Assembly: GCA_963712655.1 (NCBI GenBank)
Contig: CAVQIT010000002.1
Span: 1 to 64,000 of the forward strand
Direction of reading: 5' to 3'
DNA length: 64,000 nt
Source: Pollutimonas sp963712655
GTDB lineage: Bacteria > Pseudomonadota > Gammaproteobacteria > Burkholderiales > Burkholderiaceae_B
The notes below the pieces were generated by a model. It was not told the origin of the DNA, made no database searches, and saw nothing but the letters and a program-made list of their open reading frames with translations. Shown here piece by piece: positions 9,050-16,364 of the stretch; positions within the stretch are counted from its first letter, which is position 1, and the number at the start of each line of letters is the position of its first letter. A program made the position numbers and the translations under genes.

Positions 9050-9317
9050 AAAAAACACCCCAAAGGTTGGATCGGTGTCCAACTTCTGGGGGTCAGTTCA
9101 ACGGGTGGGCCGAAAATAGCCGTACGCGGTTGGGCATGCGGTGGCGGCTGTAGGGTCGACGCGATTACGATCAATATTGGGCATGCGACGGGGGCTGTCG
9201 ATCCGACAGGATTACGGTCAATTTCGCCGATCTTGCCGCGCAAGGTGATCACGGGCCTGGGGGCTGTGATCAGAGGCTGTGAGCCCCTTACACAGATTTT
9301 GGAAGGCGAGGACAGAG

Positions 9318-9401
9318 CGTATCAAGGGATACAGCAACCACGAAATCATCGGGCAGTATTCCAGCCGCTTTTTTTCCGACGAGGATCGCGCAGCCGATGC
9401 A
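9318..9401 (+). pseudogene. PAS-domain gene fragment inside the repeat element
   Basis: The frame reads RIKGYSNHEIIGQ then SSRFFSDEDRAADA, the typical PAS pattern RIKGY-(S/T)-x-x-EIIG-x-x-x-S-x-F-(Y/F)-x-x-EDRAA found in sensor kinases. No kinase or response domain follows. The corresponding piece in copy B (33751-33792, minus strand) reads ERIKGYSSHEIIGQ but then has about 30 extra bases. It looks like a captured and decayed fragment. Confidence 0.5.
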
Positions 9402-9594
9402 TGCCTAAGCTTCTACTTGCGTGACGTGATCGGCGCAGGAAACACCCTCCACATTACGGCAATTGCGTATGGCCCTCTTGCCCCGTGCAGGGGCGAAAGG
9501 GCCGGGCACCACAAACTCTTTCGACCCAAAATCTGTAGCCAACGAAGTGCAAGAACCCAGATCGTGCCAGCGACCGTGTTTGAGACACATCAGA

Positions 9595-9793
9595 GTCCGT
9601 CGGGGGTAAGGCCTGTGGGGGCCAGCCCGTCGGAGGCCGAGCAAGTGGAATCGTAGGGAGGCGAGCCGCCGAAGTGACCAAGAAGAACGCCACCAGGCAG
9701 CGGCCGCCGGACGAGATTAACGCGCGGTGTCAGGCGCGCAGGCGCCTGAACGGCCGACCGGGCTAGCCCCCACAGGCCTTACCCCCGACGGAC
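9595..9793. repeat. S2 module of copy A, bounded by 19-bp inverted repeats
   Basis: 199 bp, from GTCCGTCGGGGGTAAGGCC (9595-9613) to its exact complement (9775-9793). The interior is nearly identical, in the same orientation, to S2 of copy B (34113-34311). Confidence 0.85.
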
Positions 9794-9801
9794 GGCGCTA
9801 G

Positions 9802-9896
9802 AAATACGAACTCCACCAGCAAATACGAACTCCACCAGCAAATACGAACTCCACCAGCAAATACAAACACCGACAGCAAATACGCACACCGCCAGT
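9802..9896. repeat. Array of five 19-bp tandem repeats
   Basis: Unit AAATACGAACTCCACCAGC occurs three times exactly (9802-9858), then twice in variant form (9859-9896). Diverged units with 19-22 bp spacing occur at the other element ends, near 5330-5415 (inverted), 33230-33280 (inverted) and 34320-34495. There are no unique spacers, so this is not a CRISPR array. From 9897 to 10015 is the element's right end; no gene is seen. Confidence 0.85.
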
Positions 9897-10081
9897 AGAC
9901 GATTCAAGCGATCCCAGGCAAGGTAAACCCCGTCAGCAAAAAATCCAAACTCCCCCTGCTCAGTCAACATATTGACATCGCCTCTGCTGACACAGTTGCG
10001 CTAAGTAAGCGTCATCAGGCCCCATGCCTTATCATGGACGTGATACCGTTGTGCTGTTTTTCCTAGCGTCCACCCTTGAAT

Positions 10082-10924
10082 ATGCCCGATACCAGTCAGT
10101 TTGATTCCGAACGCCGTTTTGGCGGCCTTGAGCGTTTGTATGGCCCCGACAGCCTGCAAAGGCTGCGCGGCGCGCATGTCGTCGTGGCCGGCATAGGGGG
10201 GGTGGGGTCGTGGTGCGCCGAAGCCTTGGCCCGTTGCGGCGTCGGCGCGCTCAGCCTGATCGATCTCGACCATATCGCCGAATCCAATATCAACCGCCAA
10301 TTGCATGCCTTGACCGAAACCCTGGGGCAGTCAAAAGTGGCGGCCATGGCCCGGCGAGTGCATGGCATCAATCCAGAATGCCGCGTCCAGTTGCTGGACG
10401 ACTTTGTCGGCCCCGAAAATGTAGCGCAATTGTTTGCGGCGGACGCCGGCGTGGTTATTGACTGCACAGACCAGGCGCAAGCCAAGATCGCCATGATTCT
10501 TGAATCCCGCGCGCGCGGGATTCCCATCGTGGTGTGCGGCGGGGCGGGCGGCAAGACCAATCCGCTCAGCCTGCGCGCGGCCGATTTATCTCTGTCGGTC
10601 AATGATGCCTTGCTGTCCAAGCTGCGCAATACCTTGAGGCGGCAGCATCGTTTTCCCAAGGCGTCCGGGCAAGCGGGCAAGCCGCGCAAGCGGGTGCCCA
10701 GGATGGGGGTGCGCGCGCTGTGGTTCGATCAGCCGGCATTGCTGCCGGCGCAATGGCAACAGCCGGATGCCGGCGGGCAGGCTGCTCTTGCGCAAGATGC
10801 GCCCTCTGCCTTGCAAGGCTTATCTTGCGCAGGCTATGGGTCGGTGGTGACTGTGACCGCGGCCATGGGCATGGCGGCGGCCAACGAAGCCGTGCAATGG
10901 CTGTTGCACGGCCGGTTCGCCTAG
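10082..10924 (+). CDS. tcdA: tRNA threonylcarbamoyladenosine dehydratase TcdA (CsdL)
   Basis: E1-like enzyme that dehydrates t6A37 of tRNA to the cyclic ct6A form in an ATP-dependent step. An N-terminal ThiF/MoeB-type Rossmann domain shows GIGGVGSWCAEALARCG, DLDHIAESNINRQ (nucleotide contacts), VIDCTDQAQAKI and CGGAGGKTNP. The C-terminus, about 100 residues, has SCAGYGSVVTVTAAMG. Length (280) is normal for the family. I chose ATG 10082; a TTG two codons upstream is also possible. It starts 66 bp after the repeat element ends, so its promoter may lie within or next to the element. Confidence 0.9.
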   Translation: MPDTSQFDSERRFGGLERLYGPDSLQRLRGAHVVVAGIGGVGSWCAEALARCGVGALSLIDLDHIAESNINRQLHALTETLGQSKVAAMARRVHGINPECRVQLLDDFVGPENVAQLFAADAGVVIDCTDQAQAKIAMILESRARGIPIVVCGGAGGKTNPLSLRAADLSLSVNDALLSKLRNTLRRQHRFPKASGQAGKPRKRVPRMGVRALWFDQPALLPAQWQQPDAGGQAALAQDAPSALQGLSCAGYGSVVTVTAAMGMAAANEAVQWLLHGRFA

Positions 10925-11041
10925 AACGGATAAACAGCCAGCGGGCGTGTCCGGGCGCTGTCGGCCGGAACGCTGTTTGTCGGCGGCCTGTGCAAGCCTG
11001 TACAGCCCGCCGTGGTACACATGAAATGATTTCTATGGAGC

Positions 11042-11554
11042 ATGGCCGCAGTGAACGATACTTCTTTTCCAGATCCAGAAATGCTCGATGATGCCAAGAC
11101 GCAAGAGCCCAGGCTTTGGTGCGACGACGGCTGGACCGCCCGCGTCATCAAGAACCAGGATGATGATGGGTGGGCGGTGGAAATGATCATGGACGGCGAG
11201 GACGAGCCGTCGCTGGTCGGACCGTGGACCATGGGGCGCGACAAGAAAAACCCCAAGCCGCTCGATTCCGCCGCGTTCTATACGCTGGTCAAGACCGCTA
11301 CCGAAGTCTTGCGCCGCCACGAGCAGCAACTGCACGCCATGCTGCACAAAAGCCTCAAGGTCCGGTCGGCGGCGGGCCGATTGACCATAAAACTGGACAT
11401 CGTTCCCGACGATGACAACCCCTACGCCTTGCTGAGCGCGGCCGACGAAGCCGGCGAGCAGCTTGCGCAGGTCGAAGTGGCGGCCAGTTTCAAGCTTACC
11501 CCCGACAGCGCCGAGCAATGGATAGCGAACAATTTCAGGAAGCCCGGCCGGTAG
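11042..11554 (+). CDS. Conserved hypothetical acidic protein
   Basis: 170 residues, soluble, acidic N-terminal half (MLDDAKTQEPRLWCDDGW, NQDDDGWAVEMIMDGEDEPS). No signal peptide or membrane segment. A GGAG Shine-Dalgarno lies just before ATG 11042. It is followed 34 bp later by the aldo/keto reductase gene and may be cotranscribed with it. I do not recognise a named domain; the amphipathic RRHEQQLHAMLHKSLKV segment could mediate oligomerisation. Confidence 0.7.
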   Translation: MAAVNDTSFPDPEMLDDAKTQEPRLWCDDGWTARVIKNQDDDGWAVEMIMDGEDEPSLVGPWTMGRDKKNPKPLDSAAFYTLVKTATEVLRRHEQQLHAMLHKSLKVRSAAGRLTIKLDIVPDDDNPYALLSAADEAGEQLAQVEVAASFKLTPDSAEQWIANNFRKPGR

Positions 11555-11588
11555 GCCGCAATTTGATCCAGCCTATAGGAGACTCATC

Positions 11589-12530
11589 ATGCTGAACCGC
11601 CCACTTGGACAATCCGGTATTCACATAGCGCCGCTGGTTTTCGGCGGCAATGTATTTGGCTGGACAGCGGACGAAGCCACCTCGTTCGGATTGATGGATC
11701 GCTATGTAGAGCGGGGTTTCAATGCCATCGACACCGCCGACGTCTATTCGGCCTGGGCGCCGGGGAATTCCGGCGGAGAGTCCGAGACGGTGATCGGCAA
11801 TTGGCTGAAGCGGCGAGGGCGCCGCGACGACGTGGTGCTCATCACCAAGGTCGGCATGTGGGCGCAGCGCAAGGGGTTGTCGGCGGCCAATATCGAAGCG
11901 GCTGTCGAGGATTCCCTGCGCCGCCTGCAAACCGACTACCTGGATGTGTACCTCGCTCATATCGATGACCAGGATATACCGCTGCAGGAAACGCTCGAAG
12001 CGTTTTCCCGCCTGATTTCCGCCGGCAAGGTGCGCGCGATAGGCGCGTCGAATTATGCGCCGGACCGGGTCGAAGCGGCGTTGGCCGCCTCCGGCGAACG
12101 CGGCCTGGCGCGCTATGAAGTGCTTGAACCGCTGTATAGCCTGTATGACCGTCACGAATTCGAGTCGGGCCTGGCCGGGCTGTCGGTGGAAAGAAAGCTG
12201 GGCGTGATTTGCTATTTCAGCCTGGCCAGCGGTTTTCTGACCGGTAAATATCGATCTGAAGCGGATGTGGCCGGGACCAAGCGGGAAGCCATGCTGAAGA
12301 AGTATTTCAATGCGCGCGGCCAGCGTATTCTTGCCGCGCTGCTTGGTCTGGCCGGCGAGTTGTCGGCCACCCCCGCGCAGATCGCGCTTGCCTGGCTGAT
12401 CGGGCGTCCCGGGGTTACCGCTCCCATTGTCAGCGCCACAAGCATTGCTCAATTGGACGACATCCTGGGCGCGGCCAGCTTGCGGCTTTCGGATGCGGCC
12501 ATGCGCAGGCTGGACGAGGCCAGCGCCTGA
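11589..12530 (+). CDS. Aldo/keto reductase
   Basis: NAD(P)H-dependent oxidoreductase with a TIM-barrel fold, 313 residues. The catalytic tetrad is visible: Asp48 and Tyr53 in AIDTADVYSAW, Lys87 in LITKVGM and His124 in DVYLAHIDD. The cofactor end shows GASNYAPDRV and, near the C-terminus, TAPIVSATSIAQLDDIL. It resembles the YajO/Tas-like group of broad aldehyde reductases; the substrate cannot be read from sequence. An AGGAG precedes ATG 11589. The gap 12531-12657 holds nothing recognisable. Confidence 0.88.
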   Translation: MLNRPLGQSGIHIAPLVFGGNVFGWTADEATSFGLMDRYVERGFNAIDTADVYSAWAPGNSGGESETVIGNWLKRRGRRDDVVLITKVGMWAQRKGLSAANIEAAVEDSLRRLQTDYLDVYLAHIDDQDIPLQETLEAFSRLISAGKVRAIGASNYAPDRVEAALAASGERGLARYEVLEPLYSLYDRHEFESGLAGLSVERKLGVICYFSLASGFLTGKYRSEADVAGTKREAMLKKYFNARGQRILAALLGLAGELSATPAQIALAWLIGRPGVTAPIVSATSIAQLDDILGAASLRLSDAAMRRLDEASA

Positions 12531-12657
12531 ATTTGTCAATGGAAGCTTGCATGGCGCTACTACGTTCGATCAATTGAAAGCTGGCCGTTCGGCTTTGGGG
12601 ATGCCGCCGGATGGACGAGCCCCTGGCCAGCCGACGGGCATGCCGGCCCGGGCCGGT

Positions 12658-13515
12658 TCAATTGGCGCCGCGCAGTTGCTGCTCGTACCTGATCCGCGCT
12701 TCCTCTTCAAAGCGGGCGTCTTCCAGATCGTCCATCAGGGCAGCCAGGTCGACAGGGCGGGTATCGGCTTCCACATGGCCGGTCAGCGGGGTGTCCTGCT
12801 TCAACTCGCCCGCTTCGAATAGCGCCCAGATTTCCTTGCCGTAATTCGTGTTGAGCAACTGCGGCGCGAATTGCCCGAAGAATGTTGCCAGGTTTTCGAC
12901 ATCGCGTTCAAGCATGGGGGCGGCTTCGTTGTTTCCGGCGGCATCCACGGCCTGCGGCAAGTCGATAATGACCGGCCCATCAGCCGCCAGCAGAATGTTG
13001 TATTCGGACAGATCGCCGTGAATGACGCCGGCGCACAGCATGCGCACAACCTGGTTGATCAGGAAGGCATGCAGTTCCAGCGCACGCTCTTCGGTCATGT
13101 CGACATCGTTGAGGCGGGGCGCGACATTGCCGATGTCATCGGTCACCAGTTCCATCAGCAATACGCCATCGGTGCAGATATAGGGCTGGGGCACGCGCAC
13201 GCTGGCATTGGCCAGCCGGAATAGCGCATCCACTTCAGAGTTTTGCCAAAGCTCTTCCTGCATCTGGCGTCCGTAGCGTGTGCCTTTTTCCATGGCGCGC
13301 GCCTGGCGGCTGTTCTGGACTTTGCGGCCATCCCGGTAGGACGCCGCCTGGCGGAAACTGCGCTGCTTGGCGTCTTTGTAGACTTTGGCGCAACGGATGG
13401 AGTCGCCGCTGCGCACCACATAGACAGTGGCTTCCTTGCCGCTCATCAACTGGCTGATGACTTCGTCGATGAGTCCTTCTTCCACAAGCGGGATCAGCCG
13501 TTTAGGTACTTTCAT
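12658..13515 (-). CDS. RIO-like serine protein kinase (PA4780 type)
   Basis: Atypical protein kinase of the RIO1/ABC1 fold, 285 residues from ATG 13515. I chose this start because MKVPKRLIPLVEEGLID is the conserved beginning; an open frame extends further upstream but is low-complexity. Nucleotide-binding region SGKEATVYVV with Lys44 in RCAKVYKDA; catalytic loop IHGDLSEYN (Asp168, Asn173); metal-binding IIDLPQAVD (Asp185). The C-terminal acidic stretch ALMDDLEDARFEEEA is typical of the bacterial branch. The physiological substrate is unknown to me. Confidence 0.85.
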   Translation of the reverse strand: MKVPKRLIPLVEEGLIDEVISQLMSGKEATVYVVRSGDSIRCAKVYKDAKQRSFRQAASYRDGRKVQNSRQARAMEKGTRYGRQMQEELWQNSEVDALFRLANASVRVPQPYICTDGVLLMELVTDDIGNVAPRLNDVDMTEERALELHAFLINQVVRMLCAGVIHGDLSEYNILLAADGPVIIDLPQAVDAAGNNEAAPMLERDVENLATFFGQFAPQLLNTNYGKEIWALFEAGELKQDTPLTGHVEADTRPVDLAALMDDLEDARFEEEARIRYEQQLRGAN

Positions 13516-13609
13516 GCAGCCATCCGTGGCGGGCAGGCGGACTTGCCGCCGTCGATTGAACGAATGGAGGGGAGCGTCGGCGGTGACGCGGTTTGGGGAA
13601 AAAATTGGG

Positions 13610-14281
13610 TCATGCCCGATTATACGGGTGAGCGCCGATGCCGCCCAGTTGGCGCGGTCCGGATGGCGTCTGGATATGCGCAAGCAAGTACGGCTGCGCG
13701 CCCGCCTCCAGGGGAAATGCCGAAAATGCTCCTTCGAAACCAATGCAATCCAGCATATGGATAAGTTTTTCCGCTTCCGGGTGAAACGCCTCCAGGCGAA
13801 TCAGAGAGCAGCCTGAGTCCGGCATTCCGTTTGCCGGGTGCATCGGGACATTCCATTGAATCAGTCCTGGCGCCGCGCCTTGAAGCGCCAGCGAGCCATC
13901 TTCGGGAATAGTGATCAGCCAGTCCAGATTTGCGCGTGTCATGGCCTGGACATCGCCGATAGGCATGGAAGTCGCGGCGTGGGCCGCGTGGATATCATTG
14001 GTGCGCGCTACCCATGTCGCCAATTGCGGGCGGCAATTCCAGTCTGGGTCGTCAAGCTGGAACCAGCGCGGCCGCTCGGGGGCGCCGGCCTGCGGATCGA
14101 CGGCGATGATTTCAAGATAAAGATCCCGGCCCAGCTTCAACAGGCGGTTGTGCGTGCCCATGCGGGAGTGTTCGCCGCCCGGTTGCGGGTCTACGCCCAG
14201 CGCCTGGCGCAGATAGTCGGCGCCTTGATCCAATGACGGGGCGGTGATGACGATGTGGTCGATGCAGGTATGGAGGGACAT
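13610..14281 (-). CDS. VOC-superfamily protein, glyoxalase-like domain
   Basis: 223 residues matching the Glyoxalase_3 type: HTCIDHIVITAPSLDQGADY at the start supplies a first metal-type histidine, followed by the motif GTHNRLLKLG and YLEIIAVDP, then a second half-domain with SLIRLEAFHP. This family contains dioxygenase-like and lyase-like proteins; the substrate is not evident. It lies upstream of the RIO kinase on the same strand with 94 bp between. The gap 14282-14574 shows no gene. Confidence 0.8.
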   Translation of the reverse strand: MSLHTCIDHIVITAPSLDQGADYLRQALGVDPQPGGEHSRMGTHNRLLKLGRDLYLEIIAVDPQAGAPERPRWFQLDDPDWNCRPQLATWVARTNDIHAAHAATSMPIGDVQAMTRANLDWLITIPEDGSLALQGAAPGLIQWNVPMHPANGMPDSGCSLIRLEAFHPEAEKLIHMLDCIGFEGAFSAFPLEAGAQPYLLAHIQTPSGPRQLGGIGAHPYNRA

Positions 14282-14574
14282 GAGGGCTTCTGCTTAAAAA
14301 GGTTGAAGTTCCTGAAAAACCTGTGCGAGACATGCTGTTATATCAGATTGCCGGTAAACCACCGCTGCCGGCGCAGGCCGGACCGGCATCCCAGGCGCGC
14401 AATTTGGCAGGTCCGCCTGGAAACAATCAGAGGATGGTGTGGAGCTTTTCGCGTTAATCAGACTCGCGATGCCATATCGTGGTCCGCGATGTTGTCCGGG
14501 AAAAAATCAGCCTTGTACAATCGAACCTGAAGAAAGCCGCCGACCATATATTCAAGCACGGACTCTCAAACATC

Positions 14575-15216
14575 ATGCCAGCCTCGACAGCTCAACTCAT
14601 CGAAACCATGCGCGTCGAGCCCGGCCGCAACGTGCCTTTGCTGCAGGGGCATAGCCGGCGGCTGCGGAATTCATGCGCGGCCCTGGGCTATGACTGGCCC
14701 GGTGAAGGCCTGATGCAGGCCGTTTGCCGGCATATAGAGCAGTTGGACGCCGGCGCAAGCCACCGCCTGCGCCTGTTGTTGAACCAGGATGGGCAGTATT
14801 CGATAGAGTCCGCTTTATTGCCCGCCACGCGGCAACCTGTGCGCCTGCGGCTCGATGCCGCGGCCTTGCAAGCCGACCCATTTTGGCTGGAGCATAAAAC
14901 CACGCATCGCCCGTGGTACGCGCCGGCGCAGAACTGGCTGGCTCAGCACCCGGAATTTTTCGACGTGGTGTTTTGCAACGATAAGGACGAAGTTTGCGAA
15001 GGCAGCCGCAGCAATATTTACATTCTGGATGGCGACAAGTCCTGGCTGACGCCCCCGCTTGCCTGCGGCCTGCTGCCGGGAGTACAGCGCCAGAACTTGC
15101 TGGATAGCGGCCTGGTCCAAGAGGCCCGCATCACCAGAACCCAGCTCATTCAAGCTCAATCCATCCGCGTGTCCAACGCATTGCGGGGCTGGCTGGCCGC
15201 CACGCTGCGCGGGTAG
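14575..15216 (+). CDS. Aminotransferase class IV, aminodeoxychorismate lyase-like
   Basis: PLP enzyme of fold type IV, 213 residues from ATG 14575 (MPASTAQLIETMRVEPG). The pyridoxal-phosphate lysine is in LEHKTTHRPWYAPA; FCNDKDEVCEGSRSNIY and LLPGVQRQNLLDSG are the other hallmark motifs. In a folate context it would release pyruvate from 4-amino-4-deoxychorismate to give p-aminobenzoate (PabC). It is convergent with pabB, the two stop codons only 11 bp apart, which supports the PabC role. A longer upstream frame from 14479 is open but not conserved-looking. Confidence 0.8.
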   Translation: MPASTAQLIETMRVEPGRNVPLLQGHSRRLRNSCAALGYDWPGEGLMQAVCRHIEQLDAGASHRLRLLLNQDGQYSIESALLPATRQPVRLRLDAAALQADPFWLEHKTTHRPWYAPAQNWLAQHPEFFDVVFCNDKDEVCEGSRSNIYILDGDKSWLTPPLACGLLPGVQRQNLLDSGLVQEARITRTQLIQAQSIRVSNALRGWLAATLRG

Positions 15217-15227
15217 ATGCGGGCCGG

Positions 15228-16364
15228 TCAATTCATCTGCAAAACACGCGCTTTCCAAAGGCATTCCTGCCATTCGAGGCCGGGGTCAGAATCGTGCACA
15301 ATGCCGCCGCCCACTCCGAAAATACCTGAACCTTTCCGCCGCATTTCTATCGTCCGTATCGCCACATTCAACGAGCAATCGCCATTCGGCGCCAGCCAGC
15401 CTATGCTGCCGCAGTAAATCCCGCGGCGCGCATTTTCCAGTTCGCGGATTTTTTTCATGGCGGCAATTTTCGGCGCGCCGGTAATCGATCCGCAGGGAAA
15501 CAGCGCCCGCAACACGTCTTCCAGGTTTTTGTCCGGCGCTTGCGCGGTGATGGTGGAGGTCAGCGCCCAGACCGATGGGTAGCGTTCGAGCGAAAAAAGC
15601 ATTTCCACATTGACCGATCCGGGCACGGCCAGGCGTCCCAGGTCATTGCGCAATAAATCCACGATCATCAGGTTTTCGGCGCGGTTTTTCTCGCTGTGCA
15701 AGAGATCTTGCGCCGCTTGCCGGTCCAGGGCCGTTTCGGCATGGCGCGGCGCCGTGCCCTTCATGGGGCGCACGGTCAGCTTGGAGCCTTCGCGGGCAAA
15801 AAACAGTTCGGGTGAAAACGATAGAATCGTGCGCGCGCCGTCTTCGATATAGGCGGCATGGCCGGCGGGATGCCGCGCGGCTATGGTTTTGTACAGATCG
15901 AGGGGAAGGGCCGACGTTTCAACCCTGATGGGAAATGTATAGTTGGTTTGATACAGATCGCCGCGGCCGATGCTGCCGCGTATTTTCTCGATATTTGCCA
16001 GATATTGATCCCGCTCGATCAAGGGGTGGCTGTCCAGCCCCGCGGCCGTGCCGTCGGCGGGTTCGTTCCATGCGGGTACGCGCGCGGCCTGTTTAAAAAC
16101 CAGTGCTGTCAGTCGCGGAACCGCGCCGTCATTGCCGGCGACGGGGCGTACCGGCGCCGGGCCGGGCTCCAGAACGGCCGGCTCCAGCCATTCGCCCAGT
16201 TCATAGTCCAGCAACAGCGCTACCCAGCAACCCCGCCGCCGGGCCGCTTCGATGCCGGCAAACGCGGCCGGCAATTCATCGGCGCGGCAGGCGCCGATGC
16301 GATGGCAAAAGCCGAGCAATTCCAGCGCCTGTCCGGACAGGCGGTCTTCGAAACGGCAAATCAT
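15228..16364 (-). CDS. pabB: Aminodeoxychorismate synthase component I
   Basis: Chorismate-binding subunit that, with glutamine amidotransferase PabA, makes 4-amino-4-deoxychorismate for folate. 378 residues from ATG 16364. Motifs: RGDLYQTNYTFP, PMKGTAPRH, NRAENLMIVDLLRNDLGR, PCGSITGAPKIAAMKKI, YCGSIGWLAPNGDCSLNVAI, FGVGGGIVHDSDP. The start is fixed by an ATGA overlap with the uvrA stop, so it is translationally coupled to uvrA. The N-terminal domain is shorter than in E. coli PabB (453 residues). No pabA is in the window. Confidence 0.9.
   Translation of the reverse strand: MICRFEDRLSGQALELLGFCHRIGACRADELPAAFAGIEAARRRGCWVALLLDYELGEWLEPAVLEPGPAPVRPVAGNDGAVPRLTALVFKQAARVPAWNEPADGTAAGLDSHPLIERDQYLANIEKIRGSIGRGDLYQTNYTFPIRVETSALPLDLYKTIAARHPAGHAAYIEDGARTILSFSPELFFAREGSKLTVRPMKGTAPRHAETALDRQAAQDLLHSEKNRAENLMIVDLLRNDLGRLAVPGSVNVEMLFSLERYPSVWALTSTITAQAPDKNLEDVLRALFPCGSITGAPKIAAMKKIRELENARRGIYCGSIGWLAPNGDCSLNVAIRTIEMRRKGSGIFGVGGGIVHDSDPGLEWQECLWKARVLQMN

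Larger units (their letters stand above)
7595..9100 (-). mobile_element. IS3-family (IS150-like) insertion sequence
   Basis: 1506 bp with perfect 24-bp terminal inverted repeats (TGAACTGACCCCCAGAAGTT then GGAC), flanked by the 4-bp direct repeat ACGG (7591-7594 and 9101-9104), as expected for a target duplication. It carries orfA (8522-9049) and orfB with a slippery AAAAAG between them. It has inserted in segment M of copy A; the empty site is seen in copy B as GGCCCACCGTAGGGGCC on the other strand near 33996-34012, with a one-base difference. Confidence 0.9.
7483..9594. repeat. Central segment M of copy A (contains the IS)
   Basis: About 602 bp after removing the IS and its target duplication. 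Its two ends are inverted repeats of each other (GGGTTCTTGCGCTT near 7530 against AAGTGCAAGAACCC near 9546-9560). The interior from about 7535 to 9545 is inverted relative to M of copy B: the CGAAGACGTTACAGTGCCCGG side is on the left here and on the right in B. A fragment of a PAS-domain coding sequence lies at 9318-9401. Confidence 0.78.
5261..10015. repeat. Invertible-repeat element, copy A (interrupted by intron and IS)
   Basis: A non-coding composite repeat, about 1.4 kb once the group II intron and the IS are removed. Outer ends match copy B (33151-34750) in the same orientation: left GCCG(T/C)TGCGGAC then GCACGGGATAGCGAT; right CCAAACTCCCCCTGCTCAG and GCGCTAAGTAAGCG. Order: degenerate 19-22 bp repeats, a 199-bp module S1 (5417-7482), a central segment M (7483-9594), module S2 (9595-9793) in inverted orientation, then an array of 19-bp repeats. 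Each module is bounded by the 19-bp inverted repeat GTCCGTCGGGGGTAAGGCC. M and S1 are inverted relative to copy B. No complete gene other than the inserted elements is present. Confidence 0.85.

Noticed and set aside
9802..9896. CRISPR array
   Set aside because: Units are adjacent tandem repeats with no unique spacers and no cas genes are present.
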